The notes beneath the pieces were generated by a model. The model did no database searches. It worked only from the letters and a program-made list of their open reading frames with translations, and was not told the origin of the DNA. DNA of 64,000 bases from Vibrio gigantis (GTDB taxonomy: Bacteria; Pseudomonadota; Gammaproteobacteria; Enterobacterales; Vibrionaceae): the NCBI RefSeq assembly GCF_024347515.1, contig NZ_AP025492.1:2604001-2668000 (forward strand), given 5' to 3'. The position numbers and the translations under genes are program-made. Within the stretch, counting starts at the first letter, position 1; every line of letters starts with the position of its first letter. Below are positions 56,905-64,000 of this stretch, piece after piece.

Positions 56905-58464
56905 CTATGGAAGTTTTACATCAGATAGGTCTTCGCCTGCGCCGATAGCCTTCATTTCGCCAGCTACGATTTCAGCTAGTGGGCCTAGGATAACCTGTAG
57001 GTTGTTTTCACCTAGTTTAACCACACCTTTAGCACCTAGTTTCTTAAGAACAACTTCATCTGCAACAGAGCGGTCTTTAAGAGTTAGACGTAGACGAGTA
57101 ATACAAGCGTCGATTGAAGTTAGGTTGTCGTGACCACCTAGAGCTTTCAGGTATTGACGTGCAAGGTCGCCCTTTGGTGCATCACCAGCAGGAGCTGCAG
57201 CAGCTTCGTCATCATCTTCACGACCTGGCGATTTCAAGTTGAAAGCGCGAATTGCGAAAGAGAAAGTGAAGAAGTATAGAGCACCGAAACCAAGACCGAT
57301 TAGTAGTAGTACGAATGGTTTAGTTGCTAGACCCCAGTTCAATACGAAGTCGATAAGACCAGCAGAGAAACCGAAACCATGCAGAGTACCAAACATGTTA
57401 GCCACTACTAGAGACAGACCTGTAAATACAGCGTGCATTGCGTATAGAGCAGGAGCTAGGAATACGAACATGAACTCTAGCGGCTCTGTGATACCTGTTA
57501 GGAATGAACAGAATGCAACCGAGAATAGTGCGCCACCAACTTGGCTACGTTTTTCAGCAGGAGCAGCTAGGTACATTGCAAGAGCAGCACCTGGTAGACC
57601 GAACATCATTACTGGGAAGAAACCGTTCATGAATACGCCAGCGCCTTTATCGCCACCGAAGAAACGGTGTAGGTCGCCAGATTTAACAGTTTCAGTCACT
57701 TCTTTAACTACAGTAGTGATTTCTGGAGTTACAGAGTTAGCGAATGTGAATGTGTGCTCTTGACCAACAACTAGAGTTTTAGCTAGTGCAGGGTCAACAC
57801 AAAGTTGAGTGATGTTAGCGAATGCGCCTTGACCAGCAACGATGATTTCTTGACATGTACCCATACCGAACCAGAAGTATGAGTTCAATACGTGGTGTAG
57901 ACCTACAGGGATAAGTGCACGGTTAAGAGTACCGTAAACGAATTGACCGATAGCGCCAGACGTTGATACTGCATGAGCAAGTGCGTCTAGACCAGATTGA
58001 ACACCAGGCCAAACCACACCAGACACAGCACCTGCAACAAGCGCAAATAGACCGGCCATGATAGGTACTAAACGTTTACCCGCGAAGAAAGCCAACCATT
58101 CTGGAAGACGTGTCGCGTGGAAAGCGTTGTAAGAGTGACCTGCAATGATACCTGCGAAGATACCGCCGAAGAATGACATGTTAACGTCTGCGTTAATTGT
58201 CGTTGCTGTAGCAGTTAGTACGAAGTAAGCAACTGCACCAGCAAGACCCGCTGCGCCGTTACCGTCTTTAGAAAGACCAATCGCGATACCTAGACCAAAG
58301 AGCAATGGTAGGTTACCGAAGATAGCACCACCAGCTTGCGCCATGAATGGAATATCAAGTAGATCGCCTTGACCTAAACGTAAAAGAAGCGCCGCAATCG
58401 GAAGCGTTGCGATTGGTAGCATTAACGCCTTACCAAGCTTCTGTGCATATCCTAGAATATTCAC
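56905..58464 (-). CDS. nagE: PTS N-acetylglucosamine transporter, IICB components
   Basis: A 519-aa inner-membrane PTS permease that imports and phosphorylates GlcNAc. The EIIC domain (about 1-400) begins MNILGYAQKLGKALMLPIATLPIAALLLRLG-like (landmark), with GLPGAALAMYLAAPAEKR inside. The EIIB domain (about 435-519) carries the phospho-Cys in SIDACITRLRLTL. No EIIA domain follows, unlike E. coli NagE, so phosphate probably comes from a separate EIIA-Glc. It is divergent from nagA across a 475-bp control region. Confidence 0.95.
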   Translation of the reverse strand: MNILGYAQKLGKALMLPIATLPIAALLLRLGQGDLLDIPFMAQAGGAIFGNLPLLFGLGIAIGLSKDGNGAAGLAGAVAYFVLTATATTINADVNMSFFGGIFAGIIAGHSYNAFHATRLPEWLAFFAGKRLVPIMAGLFALVAGAVSGVVWPGVQSGLDALAHAVSTSGAIGQFVYGTLNRALIPVGLHHVLNSYFWFGMGTCQEIIVAGQGAFANITQLCVDPALAKTLVVGQEHTFTFANSVTPEITTVVKEVTETVKSGDLHRFFGGDKGAGVFMNGFFPVMMFGLPGAALAMYLAAPAEKRSQVGGALFSVAFCSFLTGITEPLEFMFVFLAPALYAMHAVFTGLSLVVANMFGTLHGFGFSAGLIDFVLNWGLATKPFVLLLIGLGFGALYFFTFSFAIRAFNLKSPGREDDDEAAAAPAGDAPKGDLARQYLKALGGHDNLTSIDACITRLRLTLKDRSVADEVVLKKLGAKGVVKLGENNLQVILGPLAEIVAGEMKAIGAGEDLSDVKLP

Positions 58465-58507
58465 CAGTTGTTTCCCCCTATAGGATTTTTTAGAATTCGT
58501 TTGAGAA

Positions 58508-58532
58508 ACTTATTTTAGTCGCTCAATTTAGT
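58508..58532. promoter_or_regulatory. Candidate NagC operator near nagE
   Basis: ACTTATTTTAG...CAATTTAG shares its left half with the site at 58644 and fits the loose TTATTT...AAATAA form of NagC sites. It overlaps the region 44-68 bp before the nagE start. Confidence 0.45.
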
Positions 58533-58583
58533 CCTATTCAGTGTATTCAATTAATTTTGCTCCGCAAATTAAAACCTTACCAT

Positions 58584-58601
58584 TTGTGATCCTAATCACC
58601 A
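58584..58601. promoter_or_regulatory. CRP-like site in the nagE-nagA spacer
   Basis: TTTGTGATCCTAATCACCAG contains TGTGA-N6-TCAC, a near-consensus CRP dyad. CRP activation of nag genes is established in E. coli. Confidence 0.7.
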
Positions 58602-58643
58602 GTTTTTACCAAATACAGAGGTTTTTGCTAGCGAGATCATAAA

Positions 58644-58668
58644 ACTTATTTTATCATTCAAAAAAATG
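58644..58668. promoter_or_regulatory. Candidate second NagC operator
   Basis: ACTTATTTTATC then AAAAAAATG repeats the half-site seen at 58508, 136 bp away, a spacing of about 13 helical turns. Paired NagC sites that loop around CRP are known in the E. coli nagE-nagB spacer. The other parts of the spacer (to 58939) show no gene. Confidence 0.45.
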
Positions 58669-58939
58669 AACATTTATAGATAAAATCCAAATCTAATCAT
58701 TAGGCAAAAAGATGGTACCTCCGGGTTTATAGAGCCCTGTGAATAATCATCAACAATGAACCTAAATGTATAATAACGATCAATTGTTCATATATTTTTC
58801 AACAACTTAATACGCTTCCCATTTTGAAGCCGTTTGCCCACAAAAGATAAATCGTTACGTAAATGATGCTCGCAAACTAAGTCCGCATTTAGGTAACGAA
58901 CGAATTTAAAAGATCTCACGAAATAAGGATTAGCTGACT

Positions 58940-60076
58940 ATGTACGCGCTAAGTAACTGTAAAATTTACACTGGTAGTGATGTTCTAACCGATCATGCTG
59001 TTGTAATTGAAAACGAACTGATCAAAAAAGTCTGCCCTATCTCTGAATTGCCTGAAGGCATCGAGGTTCGCGACCTAGACGGAGCAAACCTAAGCCCAGG
59101 TTTCATTGACCTACAACTGAATGGCTGTGGCGGTGTAATGCTTAACGATGAGATCACGGCAGAAACCATGCAGATCATGCACAAAGCAAATCTGAAATCT
59201 GGCTGTACTAGCTTCTTACCAACGCTTATCACCTCTTCAGACGAAGATATGCGTGCGGTTATTACGGCAGCTCGTGAATATCACAACCAATACCAGAACC
59301 AATCTTTAGGTCTGCACCTTGAAGGCCCGTACCTAAACGTTGCAAAAAAAGGCATCCACAGTGTCGATCACATTCGTAAGTCTGACAGCGAAATGATTGA
59401 GCTTATCTGTGAGAACAGTGACCTTGTTGCAAAAGTAACATTGGCACCAGAGCTTAACGATCCAGAACACATCGAACGCCTACATGAAGCTGGCGTTGTC
59501 GTTTCTATCGGCCACACCAATGCAACTTACGCAGAAGCACGCCAAGGTTTCGAATCTGGCATCACGTTCGCAACGCACCTATTCAATGCAATGACGCCAA
59601 TGGTCGGCCGTGAGCCTGGCGTTGTAGGCGCGATTTACGACACTCCCGAGGTTTACGCTGGTATCATTGCGGACGGTTTCCACGTTGATTACGCAAACAT
59701 CAGAATTGCGCATAAAATCAAGGGAGAAAAGTTGGTATTAGTGACGGATGCCACAGCTCCTGCAGGTGCTGACATGGAATACTTTATTTTTGTCGGTAAG
59801 AAAGTATATTACCGTGATGGTAAGTGTGTTGATGAAAACGGCACACTGGGCGGCTCAGCTCTGACTATGATTGAAGCAGTTCAGAATACGGTTGAGCACG
59901 CTGGTATCGCTTTAGACGAAGCTCTTCGCATGGCTACGCTATACCCAGCTACGGCTATCGGTGTAGAAAGCAAGCTAGGTCGAATCAAAAAAGGCATGGT
60001 TGCAAACCTAGCTGTATTTGACCGAGACTTTAACGTTAAAGCGACTGTTGTTAATGGACAATACGAGCACAATTAA
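58940..60076 (+). CDS. nagA: N-acetylglucosamine-6-phosphate deacetylase
   Basis: A 378-aa amidohydrolase converting GlcNAc-6-P to GlcN-6-P and acetate. [33 protein letters not shown] (metal Glu), [12 protein letters not shown] (His), [10 protein letters not shown] (His) and [10 protein letters not shown] (catalytic Asp) are all in place. nagC starts 2 bp after the stop. No nagB follows here. Confidence 0.97.
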   Translation: MYALSNCKIYTGSDVLTDHAVVIENELIKKVCPISELPEGIEVRDLDGANLSPGFIDLQLNGCGGVMLNDEITAETMQIMHKANLKSGCTSFLPTLITSSDEDMRAVITAAREYHNQYQNQSLGLHLEGPYLNVAKKGIHSVDHIRKSDSEMIELICENSDLVAKVTLAPELNDPEHIERLHEAGVVVSIGHTNATYAEARQGFESGITFATHLFNAMTPMVGREPGVVGAIYDTPEVYAGIIADGFHVDYANIRIAHKIKGEKLVLVTDATAPAGADMEYFIFVGKKVYYRDGKCVDENGTLGGSALTMIEAVQNTVEHAGIALDEALRMATLYPATAIGVESKLGRIKKGMVANLAVFDRDFNVKATVVNGQYEHN

Positions 60077-60078
60077 GT

Positions 60079-61293
60079 ATGAATGGCGGACAAATAGGTA
60101 ACGTAGACTTAGTTAAACAACTAAACAGTGCGGCGGTATACCGACTGATAGACCAACAAGGGCCTATCAGTCGTATACAAGTGGCTGATGTAAGCCAACT
60201 CGCACCGGCAAGTGTTACAAAAATTACCCGCCAACTTTTAGAGCGCGGCCTTATTAAAGAGGTTGCACAGCAAGCGTCTACTGGCGGTAGACGCGCTATC
60301 TCCCTAACCACAGAAGTAGAACCTTTTCATTCTGTCGCTGTGCGTTTGGGGCGAGACTACATTCAAATAAGCCTTCATGACCTAGGTGGTCGTGAATTAG
60401 CTTTCCAACAGCAAGACCTCAATTATTCAGACCAATCAGACCTTACCCAAGGCTTGGTTAATAATTTGAAAGCTTTCATAGCTGAACACCAACCAAAGAT
60501 TGATCAACTGATTGCTATTGGCGTGACTCTTCCAGGCTTGGTTAACCCAACGACAGGTGTCGTTGAATACATGCCAAACACAGACATCGATAACCTCGCT
60601 TTAAGCGACATTATTCGCGATACATTCCATGTTGCTTGTTTTGTTGGTAACGACGTTCGAGGAATGGCGCTTGCTGAACACTACTTCGGTGCAAGTAAAG
60701 ACAGCCAAGATTCTATTTTAGTCAGTGTTCACCGTGGTACAGGTGCAGGTATTATCGTTAATGGTCAGGTTTTCCTAGGTCACAACCGTAACGTCGGTGA
60801 AATCGGTCATATCCAAATTGATCCGCTAGGCGAGCAATGCCAATGTGGCAACTTCGGCTGTCTTGAAACCGTAGCGGCAAACCCAGCTATCGTTGAACGA
60901 GTGCAGAAGCTGATTAAGCAAGGCTATGAGTCTTCTTTAACAGAGCTTGAACATATTACGATTCAAGACGTTTGTGACCACGCAATTAATGGTGATGAGC
61001 TAGCGAAGCAAAGCTTAGTTCGAGTAGGAAACCAGTTAGGTAAGGCTATCGCGATGACGATTAACTTATTTAACCCTCAGAAAGTTATCATTGCTGGTGA
61101 TATTACCAAGGCACAAGAGATTGTTTTCCCTGCAATTAAGCGTAATGTAGAGAATCAATCCTTAACGACTTTCCATAGCGGCCTGCCTATTGTAGCATCA
61201 CAGATCGATAAACATCCTACGATGGGAGCTTTTGCTATGATTAAGCGCGCTATGCTCAACGGTGTGTTGCTTCAAAAGCTTCTCGAAGACTAA
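60079..61293 (+). CDS. nagC: ROK-family transcriptional regulator NagC
   Basis: A 404-aa GlcNAc-6-P-responsive regulator. It has an N-terminal winged HTH (ISRIQVADVSQLAPASVTKI), the ROK sugar domain with GTGAGIIVNGQVFLGHNRN and EIGHIQIDP, and the zinc motif CQCGNFGCLET. It forms an operon with nagA and likely acts on the paired sites in the nagE-nagA spacer. Confidence 0.96.
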   Translation: MNGGQIGNVDLVKQLNSAAVYRLIDQQGPISRIQVADVSQLAPASVTKITRQLLERGLIKEVAQQASTGGRRAISLTTEVEPFHSVAVRLGRDYIQISLHDLGGRELAFQQQDLNYSDQSDLTQGLVNNLKAFIAEHQPKIDQLIAIGVTLPGLVNPTTGVVEYMPNTDIDNLALSDIIRDTFHVACFVGNDVRGMALAEHYFGASKDSQDSILVSVHRGTGAGIIVNGQVFLGHNRNVGEIGHIQIDPLGEQCQCGNFGCLETVAANPAIVERVQKLIKQGYESSLTELEHITIQDVCDHAINGDELAKQSLVRVGNQLGKAIAMTINLFNPQKVIIAGDITKAQEIVFPAIKRNVENQSLTTFHSGLPIVASQIDKHPTMGAFAMIKRAMLNGVLLQKLLED

Positions 61294-61317
61294 AGAAAAA
61301 CAATTCTGATTTTCCGC

Positions 61318-61351
61318 GGGCCGTGTTTGTATGAACACGGCCCGTTTTTTT
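61318..61351 (+). terminator. Intrinsic terminator of nagAC
   Basis: GGGCCGTGTT/AACACGGCCC with a 6-nt loop and a T7 run. The next gene starts 27 bp later and probably has its own promoter or depends on read-through. Confidence 0.9.
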
Positions 61352-61377
61352 AAGCTAGGGAACTACAACAACAAGTT

Positions 61378-62964
61378 ATGGAACTTATATTAATATCCAC
61401 TGCGTTTATCGCAGGATTTATTGCTTTAAAGTGTCACCTTCCCCCATTAGTTGGTTTTTTGGTTGCAGGCTTTGGGCTTTTTGCCTTTGGCTTTGAAACC
61501 AATGACACCATCATTACTTTGGCTGACCTTGGTGTCACGCTGCTTCTATTTACTATCGGCTTAAAACTCGACATAAAAACCCTACTCTCTAAGGAGATCT
61601 GGGCTGGCGCGACAATCCACAACCTTTTATCCACTCTGTTTTTCGCCGTCGCCCTGTTTGGTTTTAAATTCTTAGGTATTTCATCGCTAGCCGCCATGTC
61701 GGTAGAACAGATCGTTCTGCTCGGTTTTGCTCTTTCATTCTCTAGTACCGTATTTGCGGTTAAGACTCTGCAAGAGAAAGGCGAAATGAATGCGACCTAC
61801 GGAACGTTGGCGATTGGTATCTTGGTCATGCAGGATATCTTCGCCGTAGTATTCCTAACGGCTTCTACGGGCAAAATACCTGAGTGGTATGCGATTGCTC
61901 TGTTTGCCCTGCCCTTATTACGCCCACTGTTCTACAAAGTGCTCGATTGGGTTGGTCATGGTGAGATGCTAGTTCTATCCGGCATCTTCTTCGCATTAGT
62001 CGTCGGTGCTGGTTTATTCCATTTGGTTGGTGTTAAACCAGACCTGGGGGCTCTTGTTCTAGGTATGTTACTGGCTGGTCACCCAAAAGCCTCAGAATTA
62101 TCAAAATCGCTGTTTAACCTTAAAGAGCTTTTCCTTGTCTGTTTCTTCTTGAACATTGGTTTGTCAGAGCAACCAACCATTCAAGGCTTTATGCTTGCAG
62201 TTTTGTTCTTACTGATGCTGCCAGTGAAAGGGGTTCTCTACTTCTTAGTGCTTAACCGTTTCAAGTTCCGCGTTCGAACATCTCTACTCGCCTCTCTATC
62301 ACTGTTTAATTACAGCGAATTTGGTCTCATCGTTGGTGGCCTCGCCTTCAAGATGGGTTGGATGTCTGGTGATATTTTAGTTGCCGTCGCCATTGCGGTT
62401 TCACTGTCATTCTTAATCGCTGCACCTTTAAACCGAGCAGGTCACAAACTCTATCAGCAGTCAGGTAAATGGCTGAAAGAGCATGCGTCAGAAAAGCTTC
62501 ACCGACGTGATAAGCGAATTGACCCAGGTCGTGCCCAAGTACTTATTCTTGGTATGGGCCGAATTGGTACTGGTGCTTATGACGAATTACGCTCTCGCTA
62601 TGGTAAAGTCAGCCTAGGGGTCGAAGTTCGTGAAGAAGCCGCGCACAACCACCGAAGCCATGGCAGAAACGTGATTTCTGGCGATGCGACAGACCCAGAT
62701 TTTTGGGAACGAATCCTAGATACAGCAAATGTAAAACTGGTGATTTTAGCGATGCCTCACCACCAAGGTAATCAAACCGCTTTAGAACAATTAAAGTCAC
62801 GTAACTTTAAAGGCCAAATTGCGGCTATTGCTGAATATCCAGATCAACTCGAAACACTGAAAGAGAATGGCGTTGATGCGGCATTTAACATTTACAGCGA
62901 GGCCGGTAGTGGTTTTGCTCGCCACGTTTGCGAGCAGTTAAATCCAAATATCAATAAAATCTAG
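61378..62964 (+). CDS. CPA2-family cation:proton antiporter with TrkA-N domain
   Basis: A 528-aa KefB/YbaL-like protein. About the first 370 residues hold 11-13 helices (LGVTLLLFTIGLKLDIKTLL, ALSFSSTVFAVKTLQEKGEM, GVKPDLGALVLGMLLAGHPK). From about residue 385 a Rossmann domain follows (VLILGMGRIGTGAYDELRSR, ISGDATDPDFWERIL) that would bind NAD(H). It probably exports K+ in exchange for H+; the ion is not certain. It lies between nagC and asnB. Confidence 0.88.
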   Translation: MELILISTAFIAGFIALKCHLPPLVGFLVAGFGLFAFGFETNDTIITLADLGVTLLLFTIGLKLDIKTLLSKEIWAGATIHNLLSTLFFAVALFGFKFLGISSLAAMSVEQIVLLGFALSFSSTVFAVKTLQEKGEMNATYGTLAIGILVMQDIFAVVFLTASTGKIPEWYAIALFALPLLRPLFYKVLDWVGHGEMLVLSGIFFALVVGAGLFHLVGVKPDLGALVLGMLLAGHPKASELSKSLFNLKELFLVCFFLNIGLSEQPTIQGFMLAVLFLLMLPVKGVLYFLVLNRFKFRVRTSLLASLSLFNYSEFGLIVGGLAFKMGWMSGDILVAVAIAVSLSFLIAAPLNRAGHKLYQQSGKWLKEHASEKLHRRDKRIDPGRAQVLILGMGRIGTGAYDELRSRYGKVSLGVEVREEAAHNHRSHGRNVISGDATDPDFWERILDTANVKLVILAMPHHQGNQTALEQLKSRNFKGQIAAIAEYPDQLETLKENGVDAAFNIYSEAGSGFARHVCEQLNPNINKI

Positions 62965-62983
62965 TATTAAACCGTATTCAACT

Positions 62984-63028
62984 AAACCTCTCAAAACTGC
63001 CTGTTTTTCGCACTTTTGAGAGGTTTTT
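62984..63028 (+). terminator. Intrinsic terminator of the CPA2 antiporter gene
   Basis: AAACCTCTCAAAA pairs with TTTTGAGAGGTTT across a 17-nt loop, followed by a short T tract. The space to asnB (63029-63199) is A/T-rich and should hold its promoter. Confidence 0.8.
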
Positions 63029-63199
63029 GTTTAAAAAACCAACCGAAATTAAACACCATACACCAAAAACACATAAAAATTAGATAACTTCTAACAGAAC
63101 ACCCTATATATTATTTTTTTGCTCATATCCGGTTGATTTTTTTAGCCAGAATGGCAAATTGAATGCAGTTGATTTGGAAATTATTTAAAAGGAAGTTCT

Positions 63200-64000
63200 A
63201 TGTGTTCAGTATTTGGCATTCTCGACATTAAAAGTGATGCCGCAGCACTTCGCCCTATTGCTTTAGAAATGTCTAAAAAGCTTCGTCACCGTGGTCCAGA
63301 CTGGTCTGGTATCTATGCTGGTGAAAAAGCAATCCTTGCTCATGAACGTCTTGCTATTGTTGGCTTGAACAGTGGTGCTCAACCACTATACAGCCAAGAC
63401 AAAAAGCACATTCTTGCAGTGAACGGTGAAATTTATAACCACAAAGAACTTCGCGCACGCTATGAAGATAAGTACCAGTTCCAGACTGATTCTGACTGTG
63501 AAGTTATCCTAGCGCTATACCAAGAGATGGGGGCAGACCTTCTAGAAGAGCTTAACGGTATTTTCGCATTCGTTTTATACGACGAAGAGAAAGACGAGTA
63601 CCTAGTGGGCCGCGACCATATTGGTATTATCCCGCTTTACCAAGGTTACGATGAGCACGGCAACTACTACGTTGCTTCAGAGATGAAAGCATTGGTTGAA
63701 GTATGTAAGACAATCAGTGAGTTCCCTCCAGGTAGCTTCTACTCTTCGAAAGATGCTGAACCTCAACGCTACTACATCCGCGATTGGAACGAGTACGCTG
63801 CGGTACAAGGCAACAGCACGAGCAAAGAAGAACTGACTGAAGCACTAGAAGCAGCCGTTAAACGTCAACTAATGACTGACGTTCCTTACGGTGTACTTTT
63901 ATCTGGTGGGCTGGATTCATCAATTACTTCAGCAGTCGCTAAACGCTTTGCTGCAATGCGTATCGAAGATGATGAGCAATCTGAAGCTTGGTGGCCACAA
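63200..64000 (+). CDS. asnB: Asparagine synthetase B, glutamine-hydrolysing (partial)
   Basis: The first 267 codons of asnB, usually about 554 aa. After Met removal Cys1 (MCSVFGILDI) is the glutaminase nucleophile. KLRHRGPDWSGIY, HERLAIVG and NGEIYNHKELR form the Ntn amidotransferase domain, and the ATP pyrophosphatase loop LLSGGLDSSI begins the synthetase domain. AAAGGAAG precedes the ATG. asnB also follows the nag genes in E. coli. Confidence 0.97.
   Translation, partial: MCSVFGILDIKSDAAALRPIALEMSKKLRHRGPDWSGIYAGEKAILAHERLAIVGLNSGAQPLYSQDKKHILAVNGEIYNHKELRARYEDKYQFQTDSDCEVILALYQEMGADLLEELNGIFAFVLYDEEKDEYLVGRDHIGIIPLYQGYDEHGNYYVASEMKALVEVCKTISEFPPGSFYSSKDAEPQRYYIRDWNEYAAVQGNSTSKEELTEALEAAVKRQLMTDVPYGVLLSGGLDSSITSAVAKRFAAMRIEDDEQSEAWWPQ

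Noticed and set aside
57239..57763. 174-aa plus-strand ORF opposite nagE
   Set aside because: It lies wholly antisense to the membrane domain of nagE and resembles no protein family.

Overview
The window is chromosomal DNA from a Vibrio, most likely a member of the Splendidus clade. The genus call rests on gene order and protein character: feoABC, a TfoR-like sRNA, tfoS, znuA/znuCB, sucDCBA, sdhBADC and gltA lie in one row as I remember them from Vibrio cholerae. The min operon sits next to rnd, fadD, a Slp lipoprotein gene, tsaB and yoaA, and intergenic spaces carry short Vibrio-type dispersed palindromes. The clade call is inference only. Most of the window is conserved housekeeping sequence. 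I see no prophage, integron, CRISPR array or rRNA operon.

Layout. 1-6.7 kb: aroC (partial), tRNA-Arg(TCT), folD behind a perfect PurR-type palindrome, a CPA1 antiporter, a NupC-type nucleoside transporter and a LysR regulator. 6.7-18.1 kb: an MltB-family transglycosylase, ycgL, minCDE, then rnd, fadD, a hydrolase, a Slp lipoprotein, a small unknown, tsaB, yoaA and another small unknown. 18.4-23.8 kb: purU, a YecM-like gene, argS, a HIT protein and a YqhA-like membrane protein, separated by repeat-rich spacers. 23.8-36 kb: feoABC, a TfoR-like sRNA, an IS3-family element, tfoS, the divergent znuA / znuCB zinc uptake genes with a Zur box, and a second, nearly identical copy of the same IS. 36-47.4 kb: the TCA block sucDCBA and sdhBADC on the minus strand, with gltA divergent. 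47.7-56.6 kb: a Nif3-like gene, a DUF1853 gene, pgm, seqA, ybfF, a DUF2788 gene, fldA, a DUF4442 gene, fur and glnS. 56.9-64 kb: nagE, nagA-nagC, a CPA2 antiporter and asnB (partial).

How the genes work together. The nag block imports and deacetylates GlcNAc, the chitin monomer. tfoR and tfoS form the chitin-responsive branch that leads to natural competence. feo and znu supply metals, and fur lies elsewhere in the window. The suc-sdh-gltA block encodes most of the oxidative TCA cycle.

The most unusual part is 26.9-36 kb. Two 1,252-bp IS3-family copies in the same orientation bracket tfoS and znuABC. Each copy's right end abuts a tandem array of the heptamer TATCTCG in the same phase (19 and 5 units), while neither left flank carries heptamers or a matching target duplication. 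A related array (CGAGATT) follows argS with no IS. Because the bracketed genes keep the ancestral Vibrio order, I read this as two local insertions and not as an imported transposon.
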